Below, piece by piece: positions 1 to 7,346 of a stretch of 13,244 nt of DNA (its first letter is position 1; every line of letters starts with the position of its first letter). Source of the DNA: JAXHUH01 sp034211175 (GTDB taxonomy: Bacteria; Actinomycetota; Acidimicrobiia; Acidimicrobiales; CAIXPF01). The notes below the pieces were generated by a model, which had not been told where the DNA came from, made no database searches, and was given only the letters and a program-made list of their open reading frames with translations. Position numbers and translations under genes: made by a program. The stretch is from positions 1 to 13,244 of the forward strand of contig JAXHUH010000098.1 in assembly GCA_034211175.1 (NCBI GenBank), in the 5' to 3' direction.

Positions 1-396
1 CGCCGTTCGACGTCGCCGCGCGACAACTCCCGGGTCGAGGAGGCGGAGTCCTCCCCCAGCGCCGAGGACGGGCAGACCGGTGGCGGGACGGCCGAGGCCG
101 AGCCGGCCAAGCCCAAGCGCCGCCGCACCACCAAGAAGGCAGCGGAGGCCGACACCACCGAGTCGGTCAGCGCGAACGGGTCCGCCGCGGCCACCGATCA
201 CCTCGAGGGGCTGGAGCTCAGCGCCAAGGGGACGGTCCGGGTCGGGGCGCTCGCCCGCCATCTCGACGTGACCGCGACCGAGCTGCGGACCCATGCGGAT
301 GCCGTCGGCGTGGTGATCACGAGCAACCTGGCCACGGTCGACCGGGAGCAGGCGGCGAGGATCGCCGAGCACGTCGCGACCTCGACGAGCGCCTGA
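1..396 (+). CDS. C-terminal part of an unidentified protein with charged linker and IF2-N-like end (5' truncated)
   Basis: The frame starting at base 1 is open to a TGA at 394-396 and gives 131 residues; the start lies outside the window. Residues 1-75 are low complexity, rich in Glu, Ala, Ser and Thr, with a basic patch (KPKRRRTTKK, about 37-46), as in a flexible tail. Residues about 78-126 look folded: TVRVGALARHLDVTATELR followed by an LATVDREQAARIAEHV helix resembles the small helical IF2 N-terminal domain pattern (hydrophobic-V-x-x-L-A-x-x-L ... L-x-x-x-x-A-x-x-I). The next gene on the same strand is ettA, 69 bp on. In mycobacteria an SSB-like gene precedes ettA, so an SSB-like protein with an extended tail is one possibility, but the OB-fold is not in view. 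Reading frame is convincing; identity is not. Confidence 0.6.
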   Translation, partial: RRSTSPRDNSRVEEAESSPSAEDGQTGGGTAEAEPAKPKRRRTTKKAAEADTTESVSANGSAAATDHLEGLELSAKGTVRVGALARHLDVTATELRTHADAVGVVITSNLATVDREQAARIAEHVATSTSA

Positions 397-451
397 GCCC
401 ACTCCCGACCGGCGGCCGCTGCGGCGTCCCGGGCCCTTCGGCCACCGACGG

Positions 452-457
452 TAGGCT
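452..457 (+). promoter_or_regulatory. Candidate -10 element (TAGGCT) for leaderless ettA transcript
   Basis: TAGGCT fits the actinobacterial -10 pattern TAnnnT and ends 8 nt before the ATG at 466. There is no Shine-Dalgarno sequence between them. A transcript starting 6-8 nt after the hexamer would begin at or next to the start codon. No clear -35 is visible. Inference from spacing only. Confidence 0.4.
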
Positions 458-465
458 CGCGTCCC

Positions 466-2166
<1,701 letters not shown>

Positions 2167-2246
2167 GCCCCCGCCGGGCGCACCCCGTCCGGTACGAAAT
2201 CCGGCGGCCGGCAGAATTCGTCCTTCGTTCGGCCGTCCGACACGCC

Positions 2247-2252
2247 GATAAC
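2247..2252 (+). promoter_or_regulatory. Candidate -10 element (GATAAC) for the zinc-finger-like gene
   Basis: GATAAC matches TATAAT at four of six positions and ends 6 nt before the ATG at 2259, so a transcript would start at the ATG. No Shine-Dalgarno is present. A TTCGTT about 17 nt further up (2224-2229) is a weak -35 at best. The sequence here is clearly AT-richer than the surrounding DNA. Confidence 0.4.
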
Positions 2253-2258
2253 TGTGAC

Positions 2259-2495
2259 ATGACGACCACGGAGAGCACTTCCAAGGTCTGGACCAGCCGC
2301 GCGGTGGTGCGCACGGTCGAAGCGGGCAGCTACGTCGAGTGCACACACTGCGGTGACCGGATCAAGTTCCAGGCGAAGCACCGCCATCAGCAGGTCATCT
2401 GCAACGTGTACCGCGACGGCCGCTGGGATCGGGTCGAGCACTACCACGCCCCGTGCTACCAAGAGGCCGAGCAGCCCTACGGCGAAGCCGCCTGA
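2259..2495 (+). CDS. Small zinc-finger-like protein, CxxC...HxxC (hypothetical)
   Basis: A 78-aa soluble protein. After a short Thr/Ser-rich start it has the segment VVRTVEAGSYVECTHCGDR, then an Arg/Lys/Gln-rich middle, and ends HYHAPCYQEAEQPYG. Candidate metal ligands are Cys28, Cys31, His63 and Cys66, with 31 residues between Cys31 and His63. This CxxC-x31-HxxC arrangement resembles PARP-type fingers (usually x28-30 between the pairs); Cys48, His41, His43 and His61 are extra possible ligands. I know of similar short proteins in actinobacteria only as hypotheticals, so no function is assigned. A role in binding nucleic acid or protein would be an inference from the finger and the net charge of the middle part. 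The ATG at 2259 is preceded by a candidate -10, and a hairpin starts at the stop codon, so it is probably a monocistronic unit. Confidence 0.85.
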   Translation: MTTTESTSKVWTSRAVVRTVEAGSYVECTHCGDRIKFQAKHRHQQVICNVYRDGRWDRVEHYHAPCYQEAEQPYGEAA

Positions 2496-2512
2496 GCCGG
2501 TCCTGCCGGCTC
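2494..2512 (+). terminator. Hairpin at the stop of the zinc-finger-like gene
   Basis: GAGCCGG (2494-2500) and CCGGCTC (2506-2512) are perfect reverse complements around the 5-nt loop TCCTG. The stem starts inside the stop codon region. There is no T-run, as is common for terminators in high-GC actinobacteria. A chance hairpin cannot be excluded. Confidence 0.5.
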
Positions 2513-2624
2513 CACAACCTCCGGCGTGCGGCGCGGCGACGCGGTCGTCCGCGCACGACCTCCCGATCATCCGCTCCGCCGGTGGGCTCGCCCCGGCACC
2601 CACCCGGCGCGACAGGATGGGGTC

Positions 2625-3395
2625 GTGCACGCCACTGCGGAGGACCATCAGCTCGCCCGCGACCTCGCGTCCGCCGTCGGTGAGCAGCTCGTCGCCCTCC
2701 GGGCCGAGCTGGTTGGCCGCGGCACCCCGACGGACGAGCTGCGCGACGCGGGTGACCGCTCGGCCCACGAGGCGCTCGTACGCGCCCTCGGCGCCCACCG
2801 CCCCGACGACGCCGTCCTGTCGGAGGAGGGCGACGACCGCGACCTGCGCCGCCTCGACGCCCGACGTGTGTGGATCGTCGACCCGCTCGACGGCACCCGC
2901 GAGTACGGCATCGACGGTCGCGACGACTGGGCCGTCCACGTCGCGCTGGCCATCGATGGTCGCCCGGTGTGCGGGGCGGTTGCCATGCCCGCCCGCGGCG
3001 CGGTGCTGTCGACCGCGGAGCCGCCCCGTCTCGCCCCGGCCGGCCCGCGGCGGCGTCTCGTCGTGAGCGGCTCCCGGCCACCGGACTGGGCGCCGGCGCT
3101 CGCCGAGCAGCTCGACGCGGAGCTCACGACCCTCGGCTCGGCCGGGGTGAAGGCCATGGCCGTGGTCGTCGGTGAGGCCGACGTCTACGCCCACGACGGC
3201 GGCCAGTACGAGTGGGACAACTGCGCGCCCGCGGCCGTCGTCATCGCCGCCGGCGGGGCCGCGACGAGGCTCGACGGCTCGGAGCTGGCCTACAACCGGG
3301 CCGATCCGGCGATACCCGACCTACTCGTCTGCCGGCCCGAGCTGCACCGACCGGCGCTGGACGCCCTCGCCGCGCTGGGTGTGACCCGGTCCTGA
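2625..3395 (+). CDS. cysQ: CysQ-type 3'(2'),5'-bisphosphate nucleotidase / inositol monophosphatase-family phosphatase, copy 1
   Basis: A 256-aa protein of the inositol monophosphatase superfamily, Mg-dependent and Li-sensitive as a family. Metal and catalytic motifs are intact: LSEEG with Glu67/Glu68, the core WIVDPLDGTREY (Asp86, Asp89, Thr91), and EWDNCAP with Asp198. The whole layout (DAVLSEE, DPLDGTRE, GRDDWAVH, GSAGxKAMAV, RLDGSEL, DLLVCRPEL) matches mycobacterial CysQ as I recall it, which removes the 3'-phosphate from PAP/PAPS in sulfur assimilation. The GTG at 2625 is chosen because it begins the aligned N-terminal helix (ATAEDHQLARDLASAV); upstream in-frame starts back to 2526 would add low-complexity Pro/Arg sequence. 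CAGGAT ends 6 nt before this GTG and no Shine-Dalgarno is seen, again suggesting a leaderless message. A paralogue lies at 4620-5417. Confidence 0.88.
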   Translation: MHATAEDHQLARDLASAVGEQLVALRAELVGRGTPTDELRDAGDRSAHEALVRALGAHRPDDAVLSEEGDDRDLRRLDARRVWIVDPLDGTREYGIDGRDDWAVHVALAIDGRPVCGAVAMPARGAVLSTAEPPRLAPAGPRRRLVVSGSRPPDWAPALAEQLDAELTTLGSAGVKAMAVVVGEADVYAHDGGQYEWDNCAPAAVVIAAGGAATRLDGSELAYNRADPAIPDLLVCRPELHRPALDALAALGVTRS

Positions 3396-3480
3396 TCACC
3401 GGCGTGGTCACTACGGTGGACCGGGGGACCCGCGGCGCCGGGAATCGGTGTATCCATCCCCCCGCCGCGCCATCTCCTCG

Positions 3481-3513
3481 ATGAACGTCACCACCGCTGG
3501 GGAGAGCTCATGA
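3481..3513 (+). other. Possible 10-codon leader peptide overlapping the next start
   Basis: ATG at 3481 opens a 10-residue reading frame (MNVTTAGESS) whose TGA overlaps the ATG at 3510 in an ATGA arrangement. It contains the Shine-Dalgarno of the downstream gene. It could be a translated leader that couples ribosomes to the membrane peptide, or a chance frame. It has no Shine-Dalgarno of its own. Confidence 0.25.
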
Positions 3514-3680
3514 CGAACACGGCAGGTCCCGACGTCGCCCGCGTCGGTCTCGTCGCCGGCACCGTCGGCATCGCCGCCGCCGGCGCCCTCGTGGTCCACC
3601 GCCGTCGGCGTCGTCCCCACCTCGTGCTCGTGCACGACGCCGACGCACATCGCTGGTCGCCGCCCGCAGCCAACGGCTGA
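3510..3680 (+). CDS. 56-aa single-pass membrane peptide (hypothetical)
   Basis: A short gene that gene finders can easily miss. After a polar start (MTNTAGPDVAR) residues about 12-29 (VGLVAGTVGIAAAGALVV) form one hydrophobic helix, followed at once by HRRRRR, then a short soluble tail (PHLVLVHDADAHRWSPPAANG). The basic cluster after the helix predicts the N-terminus outside and the C-terminus in the cytoplasm, without signal cleavage. The start is supported by a good Shine-Dalgarno (GGGGAGAG, 3499-3506) close to the ATG, stronger than those of the neighbouring plus-strand genes. It lies 114 bp after cysQ and 127 bp before the crotonase gene. Function unknown; such peptides often bind and tune membrane complexes, but nothing here shows a partner. 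Confidence 0.65.
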   Translation: MTNTAGPDVARVGLVAGTVGIAAAGALVVHRRRRRPHLVLVHDADAHRWSPPAANG

Positions 3681-3807
3681 GCGCGACCGACCAACCACCG
3701 GCGGGCCGCCGACCCGGTGCCCGCATCGTCGCCGAACGCCGCCGCCGACCGCCGCCGGAGCCACCCTCGACCTGCCCCGGGGACCGCTCGCGTGTCACCA
3801 TCAGGTG

Positions 3808-4623
3808 ATGGACCTGCGGGCGATCCGCCTCGAAGCGGACGGGGCCGTGGCGACGATCACGCTCGATCGCCCCGATCGGCTGAACGCGTGGACCGGCCGG
3901 ATGCACACCGAGTACCGGTGGGCGCTCGCCGAGGTCGAGGCGGACCCGGGCATCGGCGCGGTCGTGGTCACCGGCGCGGGTCGCGGGTTCTGCGCCGGTG
4001 CCGACTCGAAGGCGCTCGAGGGCCACTCCGCCAAGGGCGGCTACGACGACGGCGTGCTCGAGGAGCTGGCCCGGCCGGGCTACGGCGTCCGTGACGAGTT
4101 CGACACGTCGTTCGCCTTCCACTTCGGGCTGACCAAGCCGGTGATCGCGGCGATCAACGGGCCGGCAGCCGGGGTCGGGCTCGTGCTCGCCTGCTACTGC
4201 GACCTGCGCTTCGCTGCCGCCGGGGCCAAGCTGACCACGGCGCACGGCAAGCTCAACCTGCCGGCCGAGTTCGGCCTCTCGTGGCTGCTGCCCCGCATCG
4301 TCGGGCTCACCCACGCCAACGACCTGCTGCTGTCGAGCCGGACGATCCTGGCCGAGGAGGCCGCGTCGATGGGGCTGGTCAACGCCGTCCACGAGCCCGA
4401 CGAGCTGCTCGGGCACACCTACGAGTACGCACGCCGGCTGACCGCGCAGGTCTCGCCCCGGTCGCTGCGCGAGACCAAGCGCCAGATCTACGTCGACCTC
4501 CACCGCGACGTGGCCTCGTCGGTGCGGGAGTCCGAGACGCTGCTCGACGAGATGGTGCGGGAACCGGACTTCGCGGAGGGGGTCGCGGCGCTCGTCGAGA
4601 AGCGACCGCCGCGGTTCCGTTGA
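3808..4623 (+). CDS. Crotonase-fold (enoyl-CoA hydratase/isomerase family) protein lacking both canonical glutamates
   Basis: A 271-aa crotonase-superfamily protein of usual length. The first oxyanion-hole segment GAGRGFCAGADSKALEG (56-72) and the second AAINGPAAGVGLVLACYCDL (114-133) are intact, so acyl-CoA thioester binding and stabilisation of an enolate are likely. Aligned by eye to rat enoyl-CoA hydratase, the two catalytic glutamates (E144, E164) fall on Val126 and His146. A different acid, Glu154 in LPAEFGLSWLLPR, sits a few residues later, as in a large actinobacterial subgroup with an AEHG-type loop. Simple hydratase activity is therefore doubtful; isomerase, hydrolase or another enolate reaction is possible. 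ATG 3808 is preferred (CACCAT ends 6 nt before it); GTG 3805 directly upstream would add one residue. The stop overlaps the next gene's start, so the two are probably co-translated. Confidence 0.88.
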   Translation: MDLRAIRLEADGAVATITLDRPDRLNAWTGRMHTEYRWALAEVEADPGIGAVVVTGAGRGFCAGADSKALEGHSAKGGYDDGVLEELARPGYGVRDEFDTSFAFHFGLTKPVIAAINGPAAGVGLVLACYCDLRFAAAGAKLTTAHGKLNLPAEFGLSWLLPRIVGLTHANDLLLSSRTILAEEAASMGLVNAVHEPDELLGHTYEYARRLTAQVSPRSLRETKRQIYVDLHRDVASSVRESETLLDEMVREPDFAEGVAALVEKRPPRFR

Positions 4624-5417
4624 CGAGCCCCGAGGCCGACGCCTCCCCTCGGACCGAGGACGACCACCAGCTCGCCACCCGGATCGCCGCCGAGACCGGC
4701 CGGTTGCTGGTCGAGCTGCGCAACGACCTGGTCCGGCGCGGGGTCAGCCGGTGGGAGCTGGAGGACGGCGGGGACCTGGCCGCGCACGACCTCATCGTCG
4801 AGCTGCTGGCCGAGGCCCGGCCCGACGACGCTGTCCTCTCCGAGGAGGGGGTCGACGACCGCAGCCGGCTCGAGCACGACCGCGTGTGGATCGTCGACCC
4901 GCTCGACGGCACCTCCACGTTCGGCCAGCCGCCCCGGGCCGACTGGGCCGTGCACGTCGCGCTGACCGAGTCGGGCCGATCGACGGCCGCCGCCGTGTCG
5001 CTTCCCGCGCTGGAGCTGGTGCTGTCGACCGAACCGGCACCGGTGCTGCCGCCCCGCGCCGACGGTCCCGTCCGGGTCGTGGCCAGCCGGTGGCACCCGT
5101 CCGCGGCGTCGCTGGTCGTCGCCGAGGGCCTGGGGGGCCAGCTGCTCGGGATGGGTTCGGCCGGGGCCAAGGCGATGGCCGTCGTGCTCGGCGAGGCCGA
5201 TGTCTACGCGCACTCCGGGGGCCAGTACGAGTGGGACAACTGCGCCCCGACCGCGGTGGCCGCGGCCGCAGGGTGCCACGTCTCACGTCTGGACGGCTCG
5301 GAGCTGGTCTACAACGGCCCGAGTGCGTACCTGGGGGACTTCGTCATCTGCCGCCCCGAGCTGACCGAGCCGGTGATGGCGGTCCTCGACGAGGCGATCC
5401 GCCGAGGCCGCGGCTGA
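4620..5417 (+). CDS. CysQ-type / inositol monophosphatase-family phosphatase, copy 2
   Basis: A 265-aa paralogue of the 2625-3395 protein. It keeps LSEEG (Glu75/Glu76), WIVDPLDGT (Asp93, Asp96, Thr98), GSAGAKAMAV and EWDNCAP (Asp206), so the two-metal phosphatase centre is complete. It differs right after the core: DPLDGT-STFG instead of the CysQ-like DPLDGT-REYG, closer to the TxNF seen in true inositol monophosphatases. Substrate could therefore be PAP, a sugar phosphate or an inositol phosphate; I would not name it cysQ without testing. The start is TTG at 4620, which overlaps the crotonase stop (TTGA), the usual form of translational coupling; the frame is open further upstream but only in the shadow of the crotonase gene. 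It ends 6 bp before the convergent gene, leaving no room for a terminator between them. Confidence 0.85.
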   Translation: MTSPEADASPRTEDDHQLATRIAAETGRLLVELRNDLVRRGVSRWELEDGGDLAAHDLIVELLAEARPDDAVLSEEGVDDRSRLEHDRVWIVDPLDGTSTFGQPPRADWAVHVALTESGRSTAAAVSLPALELVLSTEPAPVLPPRADGPVRVVASRWHPSAASLVVAEGLGGQLLGMGSAGAKAMAVVLGEADVYAHSGGQYEWDNCAPTAVAAAAGCHVSRLDGSELVYNGPSAYLGDFVICRPELTEPVMAVLDEAIRRGRG

Positions 5418-5423
5418 CCGCGA

Positions 5424-7154
5424 TCAGTCGAGGACGGTGACCGTGCCGGCGGTGCCGTCGACGCGGACCCGCACGCCGTCGTCGAGTGAGGTCGTCGCGC
5501 CGGACACGCCGACGACACACGGCACGCCGAGGCCCCGGGCGACGAGCCCGGCCGGGCCGTCGGTGCTGCCGAGATCGACGATCACCGCACCCGCGGTGGC
5601 CACGAGCGGCATCCACGCCGGCCCGACGGTGTCGGTGACGAGCACGTCGCCGAGCTCGAGGGCCTCGGGGTGGGCGGGATCGGCGATGACCCGGGCACGG
5701 CCCTCGGCGACGCCCGGCGCGGTCCCCGTGCCGGTCAGCACGAGCCCGGGTGCGGCGGTGCCGGCGAGCGACGCGTGGGTCGGCCACGTCGGCAACGGCG
5801 GGACCGAGCCGTCGATGACCGGCGGCGGTTCGAGGCTCGCGAGACGCTCGAGCTGCCCGCGCCGTTCCTCGATGATGGCGGCGAACGCGGCCGGGTCGGC
5901 GACGCAGGCGTCGAGCTCGTCGTCGGTCACGAGGGTGATGTCCGAGATGTGCTCGAGCTGACCGCGGTCGACGAGGCGCCGACCGAGCTCCATCACCGCG
6001 TGACGCACCTCGCCGATCAGCTTCACGAGCGTCGTGTTGGTCTGGACCCGTGCCGGGATGCACACCGCCGCCGAGCGCAGCGCACGGTGGAGCTCGGCGC
6101 GCCCCTCGTCGTCGAGCGCGGCCTCGACCTCGGCGAGGACGGCCGCCCGATCGGCGGCGAGCCGCTCCTGACGCCGGGCCGGTGACGCGTCGTCGGCCAC
6201 GAGGCGGAGCCGGTCGATCGCCGCGAGCAGGATCGTCGGGTCCGACTCCCAGGTCGCGGTGGCGAGCTCCCAGTCGTTCGGGCCCCGGGAGCCGTGGCGG
6301 CGCACGATGTCGGCGAGGCCGTCGAGGAAGGCGGCGACGTCGCCCGACTCCGACGCCCGCAGCCGGGCGAGCAGGCCCGCGGTGCCGGCATCGAGCTCGG
6401 CCGTGAGCTCGGGCGACGCCCGCACGGCCCGCGACAGGTCCCACAGCGCCCACGACGGGCTGTCGGCATCGGTCGACCTGAAGCCGGCGACCAGGCGTCG
6501 CCCGAGCGACGGGTCCCCGAGCCGCTCGCCCAGCGCCACCAGGGCGCCCAGGCCGATGCTCGACGCCACCGTGATCATCACGTGGCGGTCGAACATGCGC
6601 CGGCACGCCGGCACGAGGCGACGGGCCCGGGCGATGACGTCCGCGTCGTCGAAGGTGGCGAGGTCTGGCCGCCCCGAGCGGGTGGCGTCGGCCTCCTCGC
6701 GGTCGACCCGCAGCTCGGGCAGGTCGGTCGCGTCGAGCACCCAGCCGAGGCGGTGCCCGACGACCGACACCTCGTCGGGCACCGCTGGGTCGACGATCGG
6801 CGGGAACGACGCGGCCGCCGCGCCGAAGTACGCGGCGTCCACCCGTGCCGGTGTGAGCCCGGGGGCACGGCGGGCGAACTCCCGCACGATCGACAGCGAC
6901 AGGTAGGGGTACCCGCCGGCGACGATCATGACCTCGGGACGGTCCGCGTCGATCTCGTCGGGCCCGAACCCCATGAACGTCAGCGCGGCGTCCCGCCAGC
7001 CCTGGCGCAGGCCCGGCTGCCACAGCAGGGTGTGGCCCAGCGGGCTCAATGGTCGGGGCAGGAGCTCGTCGATGCTGGCGCGGGTGTAGACGGGATGGCG
7101 CGGGTCGATCTCGTCGTCGAGGAACCAGCGATCCGGCAGTTCGGCGGCGGCCAT
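5424..7154 (-). CDS. PEP-utilizer (phosphohistidine) domain protein without the catalytic His; PEP synthase/rifampin-phosphotransferase-like
   Basis: A 576-aa soluble protein. The N-terminus (HPVYTRASIDELLPRPLSPLG, 20-40) and the later HGSRGPNDWEL (287-297) resemble the central region of rifampin phosphotransferase and PEP-synthase-like proteins, where the usual form is GHRGPxExDL. Residues about 472-576 are a PEP-utilizer mobile (swivelling) domain: TGTGTAPGVAEGRARVI, GDVLVTDTVGPAWMPLV, AGAVIVDLGS, GLVARGLGVPCVVG and a closing DGTAGTVTV. The normal GGxxSHxAIxAR motif, which carries the phosphohistidine, reads GSTDGPAGLVAR, with Pro534 where His should be. There is no ATP-grasp domain. It may be a non-catalytic relative or use other chemistry. 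ATG 7154 is chosen because AGGGAG (7168-7163) lies 8 nt upstream; GTG 7163 would overlap that site. TACGCT at 7185-7180 is a possible -10. Confidence 0.85.
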   Translation of the reverse strand: MAAAELPDRWFLDDEIDPRHPVYTRASIDELLPRPLSPLGHTLLWQPGLRQGWRDAALTFMGFGPDEIDADRPEVMIVAGGYPYLSLSIVREFARRAPGLTPARVDAAYFGAAAASFPPIVDPAVPDEVSVVGHRLGWVLDATDLPELRVDREEADATRSGRPDLATFDDADVIARARRLVPACRRMFDRHVMITVASSIGLGALVALGERLGDPSLGRRLVAGFRSTDADSPSWALWDLSRAVRASPELTAELDAGTAGLLARLRASESGDVAAFLDGLADIVRRHGSRGPNDWELATATWESDPTILLAAIDRLRLVADDASPARRQERLAADRAAVLAEVEAALDDEGRAELHRALRSAAVCIPARVQTNTTLVKLIGEVRHAVMELGRRLVDRGQLEHISDITLVTDDELDACVADPAAFAAIIEERRGQLERLASLEPPPVIDGSVPPLPTWPTHASLAGTAAPGLVLTGTGTAPGVAEGRARVIADPAHPEALELGDVLVTDTVGPAWMPLVATAGAVIVDLGSTDGPAGLVARGLGVPCVVGVSGATTSLDDGVRVRVDGTAGTVTVLD

Positions 7155-7162
7155 GTCACCCA

Positions 7163-7185
7163 CTCCCTGTGGTTGGCCGAGCGTA
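7163..7185 (-). promoter_or_regulatory. Candidate -10 (TACGCT) and Shine-Dalgarno (AGGGAG) of the PEP-utilizer-like gene
   Basis: On the minus strand TACGCT (7185-7180) fits TAnnnT and would give a start near 7173. AGGGAG (7168-7163) then lies 8 nt before ATG 7154 and decides that start over GTG 7163. No convincing -35 is seen. With the hairpin at 7272-7298 upstream, this gene may have its own promoter separate from the surface-protein gene. Confidence 0.45.
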
Positions 7186-7271
7186 TCGAACCGGCCGGGA
7201 CCGGCGAGATCCCGGGCATCGCGCCATCCGCGGCCTCGTGGAGCCGCGCCGTGCCCGCGCCGGGACGCGCC

Positions 7272-7298
7272 CGGGGCCGGGCGTTGAGCCCGGCCCCG
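7272..7298 (-). terminator. Strong GC hairpin downstream of the LPXTG protein gene
   Basis: An 11-bp perfect inverted repeat (7272-7282 with 7288-7298; arms CGGGGCCGGGC and GCCCGGCCCCG) encloses the 5-nt loop GTTGA. It lies about 50 nt after the stop of the surface-protein gene and about 120 nt before the start of the next minus-strand gene. No T-run follows, so it is an actinobacterial I-shaped terminator candidate or an RNA-stabilising hairpin. Confidence 0.65.
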
Positions 7299-7346
7299 AG
7301 GGTGTTCATGCCGGCCACACCGAGGGGCCGGCCGAGGGTTGCGTCG

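Noticed and set aside
2526..2624. N-terminal extension of cysQ copy 1 to the ATG at 2526
   Set aside because: The extra 33 residues are Arg/Pro-rich and do not match the family N-terminus. The GTG at 2625 starts right at the conserved helix and has a plausible -10 before it.
3508..4503. A 331-codon open frame on the minus strand
   Set aside because: Antisense to the crotonase and the membrane peptide; composition is typical of a reverse-strand shadow.
4281..4619. Upstream extension of cysQ copy 2 into the crotonase gene
   Set aside because: The in-frame sequence is an overlapping shadow of the crotonase coding region. The TTG at 4620 gives a family-like length and a normal stop/start overlap.
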